The notes beneath the pieces were generated by a model, which saw only the letters and a list, made by a program, of their open reading frames with translations, made no database searches and was not told the DNA's origin. From the NCBI GenBank assembly GCA_964457065.1, contig CAYWDQ010000003.1:10863-74862 (forward strand): DNA of 64,000 nucleotides, read 5' to 3'. Every line of letters begins with the position of its first letter. Within the stretch, counting starts at the first letter, position 1. This document shows positions 35,071-42,764 of the stretch, piece by piece. A program made the position numbers and the translations under genes. Origin of the DNA: Bog-473 sp964457065. Its GTDB lineage: Bacteria; Actinomycetota; Acidimicrobiia; Acidimicrobiales; RAAP-2.

Positions 35071-35658
35071 TCAACGAGTCCACTCGTACGTGTAGGAAGC
35101 ATCTCCATCGGTGAAGACGACGGCACTGGGCCTGGTTCCATCGGCGAGTTCGAATGTCTGATAACCCGTGACGCATTGGTTCGGGTCGATCGAGGGGATC
35201 TGATCAAGCCCCGGAATCTGGGCATCTCCCACGGGATCCCCGACGACCTCATCATGACCGATCAGGAGCGCCACGTGGGACGGGTTGCCTACGGTCACCG
35301 GACCTGCACAGAACTGCACCTGGGCAATGGCAAGTTCGTCTCCCTGCGCCGGTTGAACGTCGGACACCTGCGAAATGGCCGGGACCGTCAGTGACAGGAC
35401 CGTGACGCCCGCGATGCCGGACGAATAGGAATTCGAGTCCCGCCGAAGAGAGATCTGCTGTCCGATATGGGCCACCGAGACGATTCGGAGGGGTTCCACC
35501 GGGATGCGTGGGAATGCGGTGTTGCTATCACTCGGTCCCAGGTTGACGGCTATGCCGAAAAGGACGGCGGTGCCAACCAGCCCGACGATTCCGAGGATGA
35601 GACCGGCGCGTTCGATCCGCAACAGGCCCAACGGGCGGCTTGGGACGCCCTTGATCAA
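35071..35658 (-). CDS. Membrane-anchored hypothetical protein
   Basis: Up to 195 residues, with a TTG start at 35658 or internal TTGs at 35631 or 35622; none has a ribosome binding site. One membrane helix (GLILGIVGLVGTAVLFGIAVNL) is followed by about 160 extracytoplasmic residues with two cysteines (VQFCAGPV and NQCVTGY), ending GDASYTYEWTR. Third positions are GC-rich and the fold pattern resembles DUF4352-like envelope proteins. Its first 17 codons lie antisense to a conserved orphan 3' end on the plus strand, so its 5' end may have been replaced by a rearrangement. Confidence 0.55.
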   Translation of the reverse strand: MIKGVPSRPLGLLRIERAGLILGIVGLVGTAVLFGIAVNLGPSDSNTAFPRIPVEPLRIVSVAHIGQQISLRRDSNSYSSGIAGVTVLSLTVPAISQVSDVQPAQGDELAIAQVQFCAGPVTVGNPSHVALLIGHDEVVGDPVGDAQIPGLDQIPSIDPNQCVTGYQTFELADGTRPSAVVFTDGDASYTYEWTR

Positions 35659-35676
35659 AGCAGTGGGCAGTGGTGA
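35605..35676 (+). pseudogene. Orphan 3' end: SGQW tail fragment
   Basis: Twenty-three codons and a TGA that match the C-terminus of the DUF2510 membrane protein at 23 kb (AWDALDQSSGQW and the nine residues before it). Over the last 21 codons there are 11 base differences; 10 are silent third-position changes and one gives K to Q. That is the mark of selection on this reading frame. The open frame extends upstream to ATG 35467 but has no membrane helix or DUF2510 domain there. I read it as a remnant or separate use of the tail. Confidence 0.6.
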
Positions 35677-36005
35677 GGATCACGAATCCTCGCTCGTTCC
35701 CCTGTGCCGTTGCGGCGTATGCAACCCTTGCCAAGAGCGGCCCTCGCCGCTCCTTGGCATTGCCGGAGGGGTAGGCCTTTAGATTGAGCCAAGGGAGGAT
35801 CTGCTCGGAAGGTCGTTGCAATCCTGGTCACACGATGTGGTCGTCGGACTTGGACCGCGAGACATCAACTTGGCGATCGCCAGTCATGACTGGCCCGGCT
35901 CCGAACTCTGCGGCCCCATAGCCCCTCCTGATGCTCGGGGCAGGCCCACAACCACAAGGAAACCTTTGCCCCAATCGAGATTCCCGTACCTTGCTCTAAA
36001 CCACA
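35677..36005. other. Intergenic stretch with small hairpins
   Basis: GAGGAT-cacga-ATCCTC follows the orphan SGQW stop. GAGCGG-ccctcg-CCGCTC lies near 35737. Base composition is lower in GC than the flanks. No gene with a supported start is visible on either strand. Confidence 0.45.
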
Positions 36006-36045
36006 CCGAGGGGTGTCCCGCGATCACTCGCCGGACACCCCTCGG
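36006..36045 (-). terminator. Long perfect hairpin terminator
   Basis: CCGAGGGGTGTCC (36006-36018) and GGACACCCCTCGG (36033-36045) form a 13-bp perfect stem with a 14-base loop. It is about 80 bases past the stop of the minus-strand secreted protein, and on that strand GGTTT follows. It is the strongest terminator-like hairpin I found in the window. Confidence 0.7.
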
Positions 36046-36123
36046 GCCGAGGTGTGACGTAACTGTTTCCGCGCTCGGGCTGGATGGCCCAGCGTGGGCG
36101 CTCGGTTGTTGCTCCCTGCCTGC

Positions 36124-38208
36124 TCAGCTCCCCAAAGTGTTGACCGCGAGAACCGGGGCTTGGCCGGGGAAGTAGACGGTGGTTGGTGCAGACGTGCCGG
36201 TTCCGGCCACGGCGTTGCTCGTCACCTGGATCTGGTCGGTGGCAAGTCCGCCGGTGGGGCCAATGGCTGTGATGGTGTCCGTCGAGTCCGTCGGGTAGTT
36301 GGCGTCGCTACTCCCAAGGGCCACCGAGGACCCGTTCGGGATCTCGACTTCCCATCCGACCTTCACGGTGGGGGGAACCGGGTTGGTCAAGGTGATCACG
36401 TTGCTGCCCACCGTGATCCCACCCGACGCAATGGCCAGGTTCGCGCCGCACGTTCCGTTCACGCCACCACCAGGCACGTTGTCAGCGGGAGTCTGGTTGG
36501 CGACCGGAAGCTCCGGAGTGGCGTCGGTGAGGCGGGAGAATCCGTAGGTCCCGTTGATGATGTTGGTGAGGTCGGTGTCAAAGTTCCCTCCGCTGACGTG
36601 ATTCGTTCCCTTCTGGATCGCCGAGTTGGAGTCACACAACCAATCGAGGAAGCCGGCCGTCGACGCCCTGACCGTGTCCGTGCGGTAGATGTTGAACAGC
36701 GTCCGGGCCATCGGGTACGAGTCGTTCCGTTCGGTCGCGATGCTCGGAGATTTTGAGTTGGCCGTCAGGTACTTCTCCGTGAAGCTGCTCGGGTCACCCG
36801 CCGGAATCGTCCCACCTTCGATGCTGGCCACGATGGCGTTGTTGTTGGTGGTGTACGCCCCGTAGCCAACGAAGTACAGCGACGTGGCGATGTCGGTGGC
36901 CTGGTCGGCCGAGTCGTTGGGCCAGTTGGCATTGGCGAAGTCACCGATCTGGCTGGCATCGCTCTCGAGCGCGATTTCATTGTTCCCGCTCCCCCCAGCC
37001 GGGCCCTGACTCGCTTCGGGATCGGGCCCCGAGGCGGCGTTCGGGTCGATTGTGCTGGAGTTTATGGTTGTGCCGGTGTCGCTGCAGTTGGTCCCGTTGG
37101 TGATGCCCGACTGGGCAAAGCTATAGAACGTGGTTGCTGTCGCCTGCCCGGTATTGACGCCGATGATGCGGATGGGCACGCCGATGGGCGTACCGTTGCC
37201 GACGGGGTTGCCGCCCAGGTTGGTCAGCTGGCCCCAGTCGGTGATCTGGCTCGTGTTTGGCGTCGCGCTCGGCCCGTGCTGGCAGAAGAGCCGGTAGGCG
37301 ACGGAGGTCGCGCCGGTTCCACCACCGATGGCCGTGTTGTCGATGTCCGTGAACGGAGCGCCCGTGCACTCACCGGCCGTCGGAGCGGCAGGGTACTTCG
37401 TGTTGATGGTGCAGTTGGTCGGGTCAGTCGGCAGCCAGCCGGCGGCGACCGGGCCGATCCCGCCAGCGGGGAAGGCGGTGCAGGTCACCGTGCCGTTCGC
37501 CGCCGAGTAACTCGGGTACTGACCGGCGGTGGAGCACTGGGGGTCGGTCTGGGTCAGGTACCCGGTCGGGGCACCGTAGAGGGCCGGGTCGATCGCCTGG
37601 AAGTCGGTGGCCACGACGGAGTCCTTGGCAAAGCCGAGGTCCACTCCCGTGGGGCAGGTGGTCGTCGACACTGGCCTCGACGACCGGGCGTAGTCGACGC
37701 CGAGTGGCCCCGCCGGCGCAGCTGGGGTGCCACCGCACAGCTCGGCCTGGCCGTTGCCCGAGCCGACGTCGTTGGTGCCTTGCAGCTCTTCGGAGCCAGA
37801 GAAGTTGTCGGTTTCGTCGGACTGCGTGTTGTCGGGGTTGGGTGTGGAGACGGACGGCTGTTGGCAGTCCGAGTCGGCCGTCTTGGTGATCGTGCACGAG
37901 AACGGGGTGACACCGGCGTTGTTGTAGAGGCTGCCGATGGTCTCCATCACGTACAGCGTGGCGTCCGATCCCTCGGAGTTGTCCACGTTGCTGATCGGGT
38001 CGACGCCCGGCGAGCTCTGTGGCAGCCACCAGGGATACTCGCCGAAGCCGGAGACCGGGGCGCCTGCTTGGCCGGGGAACGGAGGGAGGGTGATCGCGGC
38101 CGAAGCCGGTCCCGCCATCCCCACGCCCAACAGAAGCACGACAGCCATGGCCGCCGCGCCGAGTGATGATGCCACCGCAAAGCCTTGCCGCAGTCTGCGC
38201 AGATTCAT
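36124..38208 (-). CDS. Large secreted PstS-like binding-fold protein
   Basis: A 694-residue exported protein. Signal peptide at 1-38 (ASSLGAAAMAVVLLLGVGMAGPASA). The central part has hallmarks of phosphate-type periplasmic binding proteins: QITDWGQLTNLGG, RIIGVNTGQATATTFYSF at the place of the RSDGSGTT site, then SLYFVGYGAY and YPMARTLFNIYRT. The ligand residues of the SGTT loop are not conserved, so phosphate binding is doubtful. A C-terminal Ig-like segment follows (GSNVITLTNPVPPTVKVGWE), ending APVLAVNTLGS. Eight or more cysteines suggest disulfides. A GGAGAA box precedes ATG 38208. Confidence 0.7.
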   Translation of the reverse strand: MNLRRLRQGFAVASSLGAAAMAVVLLLGVGMAGPASAAITLPPFPGQAGAPVSGFGEYPWWLPQSSPGVDPISNVDNSEGSDATLYVMETIGSLYNNAGVTPFSCTITKTADSDCQQPSVSTPNPDNTQSDETDNFSGSEELQGTNDVGSGNGQAELCGGTPAAPAGPLGVDYARSSRPVSTTTCPTGVDLGFAKDSVVATDFQAIDPALYGAPTGYLTQTDPQCSTAGQYPSYSAANGTVTCTAFPAGGIGPVAAGWLPTDPTNCTINTKYPAAPTAGECTGAPFTDIDNTAIGGGTGATSVAYRLFCQHGPSATPNTSQITDWGQLTNLGGNPVGNGTPIGVPIRIIGVNTGQATATTFYSFAQSGITNGTNCSDTGTTINSSTIDPNAASGPDPEASQGPAGGSGNNEIALESDASQIGDFANANWPNDSADQATDIATSLYFVGYGAYTTNNNAIVASIEGGTIPAGDPSSFTEKYLTANSKSPSIATERNDSYPMARTLFNIYRTDTVRASTAGFLDWLCDSNSAIQKGTNHVSGGNFDTDLTNIINGTYGFSRLTDATPELPVANQTPADNVPGGGVNGTCGANLAIASGGITVGSNVITLTNPVPPTVKVGWEVEIPNGSSVALGSSDANYPTDSTDTITAIGPTGGLATDQIQVTSNAVAGTGTSAPTTVYFPGQAPVLAVNTLGS
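36178..36217 (-). repeat. 40-bp inverted repeat, copy in secreted gene
   Basis: This segment near the 3' end of the PstS-like gene (encoding NAVAGTGTSAPTT) is identical over 40 bases to 39040-39079 in opposite orientation. The homology continues at lower identity to both stop codons. Confidence 0.9.
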
Positions 38209-38636
38209 GATCGTTGGTTTCTCCTTCTCGGGTTTGAGTTGCTCTCAATCCGCGGCCAATTGACGCGATTGGTTCGTATCGATGGAACTGCTGCAGGGCC
38301 TCTTGAGCGCTCCGGTCCCAGCTCAGAACCCTTGTAAGTCGCTATAGTTGAGCAAAATACTCAGCTTTAGGGCAACCGTCAACACTCGTGTGACGAGAAC
38401 ATGAACCGGGACGGCCAGAGCATGTCGGGATAGCCAAAGTCACGCTTCGACCGTGACGCGCTTGCGCTCCGTTTCGTCGCCGGGCCGAAACATCCTGAGC
38501 GCCGTAAGTGACCTTCGTCGCCTCTGGATCGGGACCTGAGAACACCCGGTATCCGAAATCCGGAGGCGAGAGACGACATCGCGCAAGGTTCACCTCACCG
38601 TAACGACGCGGTCACAAGGCCCTCCGCGATACTCCG
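38209..38636. other. Upstream region of the secreted protein
   Basis: A 428-base gap that holds a good minus-strand promoter (38354-38382). The remainder (38383-38636) shows no supported gene; short frames there lack start sites and family features. Confidence 0.5.
38354..38382 (-). promoter_or_regulatory. Putative promoter of the PstS-like gene
   Basis: Read on the minus strand: TTGACG (38382-38377), a 17-base spacer and TATTTT (38359-38354). It would give a leader of about 140 bases. TGAG-caaaata-CTCA overlaps the -10 and could be a small operator. Confidence 0.5.
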
Positions 38637-39005
38637 GTGGCGGCTCCTGGAGATCTTGCTCGGCCAAAGCGGTTCCTGGCACTCGCTTCATGGGCGGGCC
38701 TGTTGATCACGGCCCTGTCCTGGCTGGGTTGCCGTTGCCCGCTGGGACAGAGGCGTCGTGGTAGCACCAGCACGGGAGCGCGCATCCTCTACACCGCCGC
38801 CGGTGACGACGGTCACGCCGTCGGGTACCCGGCCGCCTCCCCCAACGCGGTCGGCGTCGGCGGTACGACGCTCAACGGATGCGGCGGCACGAGTTGCGCG
38901 AGCTTCACGAGCGAGACCGCGTTGTCTGACTCAGTTGGCGTTCTCTGGGCCTACGAGGACATACCCGCGGACCAGTCGGCTTATGGCGTCCCGTCTCTAC
39001 GATGA
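38637..39005 (+). pseudogene. Sedolisin (S53 peptidase) remnant
   Basis: The frame contains AGDDGHAVGYPAASPNAVGVGGTTL, split here as AGDDGHAVGYPAASP and NAVGVGGTTL, which matches the end of the S53 catalytic domain (SGDsG...yPASSP...VGGTtL). SETAL and SAYGVPSL correspond to later blocks. The N-terminal two thirds of the protease, including the Glu-Asp pair, are missing, and the C-terminal calcium-binding block is lost at a TGA (39003-39005). I read it as a decayed secreted acid protease gene. Confidence 0.65.
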
Positions 39006-39133
39006 ATCGTCGGGCGGGATCTCCGATCACGGTGGCGAACAACGCCGTGGCCGGAACCGGCACGTCTGCACCAACCACCTTCTATTTCCCGGGCCAAGCT
39101 CCGGTCTTGGCCGTCGCCAACGTAAATAGCTGA
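39002..39133 (+). pseudogene. Orphan 3' end matching the PstS-like protein
   Basis: ATG 39002 opens 43 codons that end APTTFYFPGQAPVLAVANVNS. This equals the C-terminus of the 694-residue secreted protein (APTTVYFPGQAPVLAVNTLGS) apart from the last residues. It overlaps the end of the sedolisin remnant in another frame. It has no signal peptide and is probably the 3' end of a lost surface-protein gene. Confidence 0.6.
39040..39079 (+). repeat. 40-bp inverted repeat, orphan copy
   Basis: Partner of 36178-36217. The two copies are 2.8 kb apart and inverted, so recombination would flip the whole secreted-protein gene and exchange the 3' ends. Confidence 0.9.
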
Positions 39134-39323
39134 GAAAGAAGTGCTCAGTTCGCTGTGTGACGCCGGACGAAAGGTGCTCCGACCTGTGGGCAAAGCACAT
39201 TTCGAGATTGCGGTGTGTTACAGGAACCGGCCTCCGGCCGGTCTAACGTCCCAGGTCTAGCGGTAGGATCCGCCATTCGGGATTCGCGGAATCAAGCCCC
39301 GCCATCGTATACCCTCCCCCGGA

Positions 39324-40316
39324 GTGAGCGACCCCCACGCCGTGATCCCCGAATCGGGGCTGCTCGAGGACCTACCGAGCCGGCAGCTCCTGAGGGGCCT
39401 CTTCCACCTGCTCTTCGGCCGCGAGCCCGACCTCTCCGCCGAGGGTGCCTACGTGGCGGAGCTCGAGAGCGAGGCGCTCTCGCCGCGCCAGCTCGTCGAG
39501 TGGCTGATCCACTCCGCGGAATGGAGCCACGCCGCGCCCATGACGGAGTTCGGCCCTTCCCTTCACTATGGGAGAGGCGTGTTCATCCGCAGCCTTCCGC
39601 GCGCCAGGCGGATCCTCGACATCGGCGGTGCCTCCATCGGCGATCCTTCCGGTGCGCTCGTGCTCATGGGCTACCCGTACCCGTTCGACGAGCTGATCGT
39701 CATCGATCTCCCGAGCGAGGACAGGCACGAGCTGTACCGGGACGAGTCCCGCCCCATGTCGGTGCAGACCCGCCAGGGCCTCGTGACGTACCGCTACCAC
39801 TCCATGACCGACCTGAGCTCCTACCCGTCGGGGTCCTTCGATCTGGTGTACAGCGGGCAGAGCATCGAGCACGTCACGCGACGCCAGGCGAACAGCGTGC
39901 TGTCACAGGCGCGGCGCGTGCTCAAGCCTGGCGGCTACCTCGCCCTCGACACGCCCAACGCCAAGTTGACCCGGTTGCAGCAGGACGCCTACATCGACCC
40001 CGACCACAAGTACGAGTACACGCACGAGGAGCTTGCCGCCATGCTCCGCGGGAACGGCTTCGTGATCGAGCAGGCGGTCGGTATCAACTACGGCGGGGAA
40101 TCGGTCGCCCGCGGCGTGTTCGACCCGCTCGAGCTCGCGACCAAACGCGGCGTCTTCCACGAGATAGCGGATTGCTACCTGCTGGGCTACGTGTGCCGTC
40201 GACCGGCGGACGCCAGGTTGGTGCCGCTCGCCAACCGGGCCGCCTGGACCGTCACCGGACCGGACGCCGTCCCGGCCCGCGCCCGCCGCACCGTCAAGAG
40301 GTTGCGCTCCCGCTGA
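39324..40316 (+). CDS. DUF4214-like plus SAM methyltransferase fusion
   Basis: A 330-residue protein. Residues about 20-70 (RQLLRGLFHLLFGREPD...LSPRQLVEWLIHSAEW) look like one DUF4214 helical module, found in secreted repeats and in glycan enzymes. Residues about 90-250 are a class I methyltransferase: RRILDIGGAS, DELIVIDLPS, SFDLVYSGQSIEHV and VLKPGGYLALDTPN. The combination suggests methylation of a polysaccharide or its precursor, an inference. GTG start. Confidence 0.8.
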   Translation: MSDPHAVIPESGLLEDLPSRQLLRGLFHLLFGREPDLSAEGAYVAELESEALSPRQLVEWLIHSAEWSHAAPMTEFGPSLHYGRGVFIRSLPRARRILDIGGASIGDPSGALVLMGYPYPFDELIVIDLPSEDRHELYRDESRPMSVQTRQGLVTYRYHSMTDLSSYPSGSFDLVYSGQSIEHVTRRQANSVLSQARRVLKPGGYLALDTPNAKLTRLQQDAYIDPDHKYEYTHEELAAMLRGNGFVIEQAVGINYGGESVARGVFDPLELATKRGVFHEIADCYLLGYVCRRPADARLVPLANRAAWTVTGPDAVPARARRTVKRLRSR

Positions 40317-40324
40317 CTCGCCCC

Positions 40325-40345
40325 CCCGGCTTCCTCGGGGCCGGG
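40325..40345. terminator. Hairpin between convergent genes
   Basis: CCCGGC (40325-40330), 9-base loop and GCCGGG (40340-40345). It fills the 29-base gap between the methyltransferase and the M48 protease stops, so it may serve both. Confidence 0.45.
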
Positions 40346-41362
40346 TCAGGCCGGATCCGGAGGCTCCGATCCAGCTTCGCTCGAGTCGCCCTGGAATCGC
40401 TTCAGCCAGTCTCCCAGCTGCCGCCCGAGACCCTGCACACCGCCCGCCGTGCGCTCGAGCACACCGGAGAACCGGTCCTTGTAATGGCCGACGGCCGCGT
40501 CGAACTCGGCCGATGGAGCCGGCTCACTTCCGCGCCGTGCGTAGTCTCCGCTCATGATCCGGTCGTAGTCGCCGGACCGGACCCATGCATTCAGCTCCTT
40601 GACGCGGCGCACCGCAATCGGATGAGTGAGGCTCAGTTCGGACCAGAAACGCGCCTGGCGGGAGAAGAGGTCGTCCTCGTCTTCGTACGCGTCCGCCTGC
40701 TGCAAGAAGGCATCGAAGTTCATCCCCGGCAGCGCGCCGCCTGCCATTCTCATGAGCATGTGGCACGGAACCAGTGGATCCCCCATGACCAGGGCAGCGG
40801 CCCGGTCGGAAGACAGCTCGGCTGCTCGGGCCCACTCGAGCAGCGCGTAGTACATGCCCCGCACGGGTAGTCCGAGGAGCAACGACTTGGGAAGCGCACC
40901 GTTCATGAATTGATGCAGCAGCACGAGGGCGGTGGTGTAGTAGGTGTGCTCGGACAGCACGTGTCCGACCTCGTGGCCCAGTATGGCCTGCGTCTCTGCC
41001 GCAGTGTACGAAGCGATGACCGAGGAGTTCACGACGACGATCGGCGTCTTGGCACCGATGGCCATGGCGTTGACCTCCGGATCGTTGATGACGTACAGGT
41101 CGGGAATCCGATCCAGGTCGAGTATCGAGACGCACTCGACATAGCGACCCCAGACGTCAGGGACCTGTTGCTCGCCGAGGCGTACAGCGTTCCCCTTGAC
41201 GATCTGTCGCGTGCGACGTTCGTGTCCGAGGTCGGTGAGCCGCTTGACCACCGTGTCGAGAAGGGGCACCGCGTGGAGCGCCGAGGTTGCGGCGCGGTCG
41301 GCGGGGTGCTCGTAGGCTTTGGGGCTGATCTCCTTGAATTGGTGCGTCAGCTCGACTGCCAC
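40346..41362 (-). CDS. M48-family zinc metallopeptidase
   Basis: A 338-residue protease with HEVGH at 130-134 (ligands H130 and H134, catalytic E131) and the third ligand E182 in ARAAELSSDRAA. Residues 87-110 form the strand before the active helix (PDLYVINDPEVNAMAIG). There is a hydrophobic segment at 143-175 but no classical signal peptide, so it may be membrane-associated. The acidic C-terminus is disordered. GTG 41362 start. It lies downstream of arsR on the same strand, 60 bases away, and may share its transcript. Confidence 0.9.
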   Translation of the reverse strand: MAVELTHQFKEISPKAYEHPADRAATSALHAVPLLDTVVKRLTDLGHERRTRQIVKGNAVRLGEQQVPDVWGRYVECVSILDLDRIPDLYVINDPEVNAMAIGAKTPIVVVNSSVIASYTAAETQAILGHEVGHVLSEHTYYTTALVLLHQFMNGALPKSLLLGLPVRGMYYALLEWARAAELSSDRAAALVMGDPLVPCHMLMRMAGGALPGMNFDAFLQQADAYEDEDDLFSRQARFWSELSLTHPIAVRRVKELNAWVRSGDYDRIMSGDYARRGSEPAPSAEFDAAVGHYKDRFSGVLERTAGGVQGLGRQLGDWLKRFQGDSSEAGSEPPDPA

Positions 41363-41422
41363 GGGGTTCCAATCGATCGAGTCCGCGCCAGCTTAGGTGA
41401 GGACACCGATCCGGCCGGGTCG

Positions 41423-41773
41423 TCAGTGTGATGCCGAATCGCCGGCTTCCCTGTGCGCTGCTTCGGCGAGCTGCTTGATGGCCTGCAGCCGCCGGTCCCA
41501 CAGCTTGGCCTGATCCGTCATGGCGTGCGAAGCCGCGTCGAGGCGATCGGGGTCGACGTGAAAGCGCACCTCGCGCCCGTCCCGTTGGCGGGTGACGAGT
41601 CCGGCGTGCTCGAGCACCACCAGGTGCTTGATCACAGCCTGGCGACTGAACGGGACCTTCTGCGCCAGAGAGCTCGCCGTCGCGTCGCCGCCCTCGACGA
41701 GCAGATCGAGGACCCGACGACGAGACGGATCGGCGATGGCCGACCACAGCTCGTCGTCGGTACCTGCGCTCAT
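41423..41773 (-). CDS. ArsR-family transcriptional repressor
   Basis: A 116-residue winged-helix regulator: LWSAIADPSRRRVLDLLVEGG, recognition-helix region FSRQAVIKHLVVLEHAGLVTRQRDGREVRFHVDP. No cysteine metal site is present, so it is of the SRPBCC-linked, non-metal ArsR type. ATG 41773 overlaps the stop of the preceding SRPBCC gene by 4 bases. The palindromes in front of the operon are the probable operator. Confidence 0.93.
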   Translation of the reverse strand: MSAGTDDELWSAIADPSRRRVLDLLVEGGDATASSLAQKVPFSRQAVIKHLVVLEHAGLVTRQRDGREVRFHVDPDRLDAASHAMTDQAKLWDRRLQAIKQLAEAAHREAGDSASH

Positions 41774-42228
41774 TCCGGCCTGGCGGCGAGCAAGCTCTCG
41801 AGGCGACCGGTGAAGAACGCCCACCCGTTCCGGTGGTCCTCCGCGTAGCTCGCCTTCTGCGCCCCGGGCCAGCCGATCCCCTCGAGTCCGGTCTCGCTGA
41901 CCCGCAGCCGTGTGCGCTCGCTGCCCTCCGGCGTGAGTGTGAACTCGACCAGGACGGAGTTCCCGGGCACGGGCGCCTCTCCCTCGGGGTGGCCCCAGCG
42001 GAAGGCGAACTGCCGCGGTGGCTCGACCGTGGTGACTACGAGAGGCGCCACGTGGTGAGCGCGGTCCGAGTTCTCGAACACGAAGGTCCCGGCGCCGCCC
42101 GATCGCAGGTCGAGCTCGACCCGGTCGGCGAACCAGCGGGAGATCTGGTCGGGCTCGGTGATCGTACGCCACACGACGTCGGCCGGCGCTTCGATCAGGA
42201 CGTCGCGCTCAATGGTCAGGTCAGTCAT
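41770..42228 (-). CDS. SRPBCC (AHSA1-like) domain protein
   Basis: A 152-residue START-like protein: MTDLTIERDVLIEAPADVVWRTITEPDQISRWF, ..FVFENSDRAHHVAPLVVTTVEPPRQFAFRWGHP.., and a C-terminal helix HRNGWAFFTGRLESLLAARP. It forms a deep hydrophobic pocket for a small ligand. Coupled to the arsR gene (ATGA overlap) and 5 bases after another SRPBCC gene. Such pairs are common in actinobacteria; the ligand is unknown. Confidence 0.9.
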   Translation of the reverse strand: MTDLTIERDVLIEAPADVVWRTITEPDQISRWFADRVELDLRSGGAGTFVFENSDRAHHVAPLVVTTVEPPRQFAFRWGHPEGEAPVPGNSVLVEFTLTPEGSERTRLRVSETGLEGIGWPGAQKASYAEDHRNGWAFFTGRLESLLAARPE

Positions 42229-42233
42229 CGCGC

Positions 42234-42683
42234 TCAGCCCCAGCTGCTCACGAGCACGTTGTGAGGGAACGGCGTGGCCCGGTCATCTTCGAGCCCGTGC
42301 TTCAGGCTCAGCAGGTAGGAGGCCCATGCGGTGCTGCAGTGGTGCATGAACTCGACGGGCTCGCGCCAGCCGGCGTTGGTGAACAGCACGACGGTCTCGT
42401 CTCCCTCCGCCCGCAGCTCGAAGGAGAAGGTCGTGTCCACCCACTCGTCGGGGCCACCCGGCGCACCGCGCCAGACCACCCGGCTCGGACGACTCGCTTC
42501 CACGACCTCCATCTTCGCCACCCGGTCCGGGCCACCGAAGAAGAACGCGAGCTCTCCTCCGACCCGGGCGTCGCCTTCGACGTCGTTCGTCCACCACTGC
42601 GACAGCCCCTCGCGCGTGGCGATGGCGTCGTACACCTCGTCGATCGTGGCGTTGATCCCGACCCGGTTCCTGATATCGGACAT
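42234..42683 (-). CDS. SRPBCC domain protein, first gene of ArsR operon
   Basis: A 149-residue START-like protein: MSDIRNRVGINATIDEVYDAIATREGLSQWWTND, AFFFGGPDRVAKMEVVEASRPSRVVWRG, and ending CSTAWASYLLSLKHGLED. AAGGAGG lies 6 bases before ATG 42683. It is the first gene behind the tandem palindromes. It shares its fold but little sequence with the next gene. Confidence 0.9.
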   Translation of the reverse strand: MSDIRNRVGINATIDEVYDAIATREGLSQWWTNDVEGDARVGGELAFFFGGPDRVAKMEVVEASRPSRVVWRGAPGGPDEWVDTTFSFELRAEGDETVVLFTNAGWREPVEFMHHCSTAWASYLLSLKHGLEDDRATPFPHNVLVSSWG

Positions 42684-42701
42684 TTCCAACCTCCTTCGTA
42701 G

Positions 42702-42722
42702 TGTGCAACTCATTGTTGCACA
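42702..42722. promoter_or_regulatory. Operator palindrome 1 of the ArsR operon
   Basis: TGTGCAAC-tcatt-GTTGCACA: 8-bp perfect arms, 5-base centre, 19 bases upstream of the first SRPBCC start. Core TGCAAC-N5-GTTGCA is repeated in the next site. Confidence 0.8.
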
Positions 42723-42735
42723 TATCCACCCGAAG

Positions 42736-42752
42736 TGCAACCAAAAGTTGCA
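42736..42752. promoter_or_regulatory. Operator palindrome 2 of the ArsR operon
   Basis: TGCAAC-caaaa-GTTGCA, the same core as site 1 with a 5-base centre. Core starts are 42704 and 42736, 32 bp apart, about three helical turns, so two dimers would sit on the same face. Confidence 0.8.
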
Positions 42753-42764
42753 GCTCGGTCGAAC

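Noticed and set aside
35816..36175. Plus-strand open frame of 119 residues
   Set aside because: It runs through the 13-bp terminator stem and into the 3' end of the secreted gene, with no ribosome binding site and no domain.
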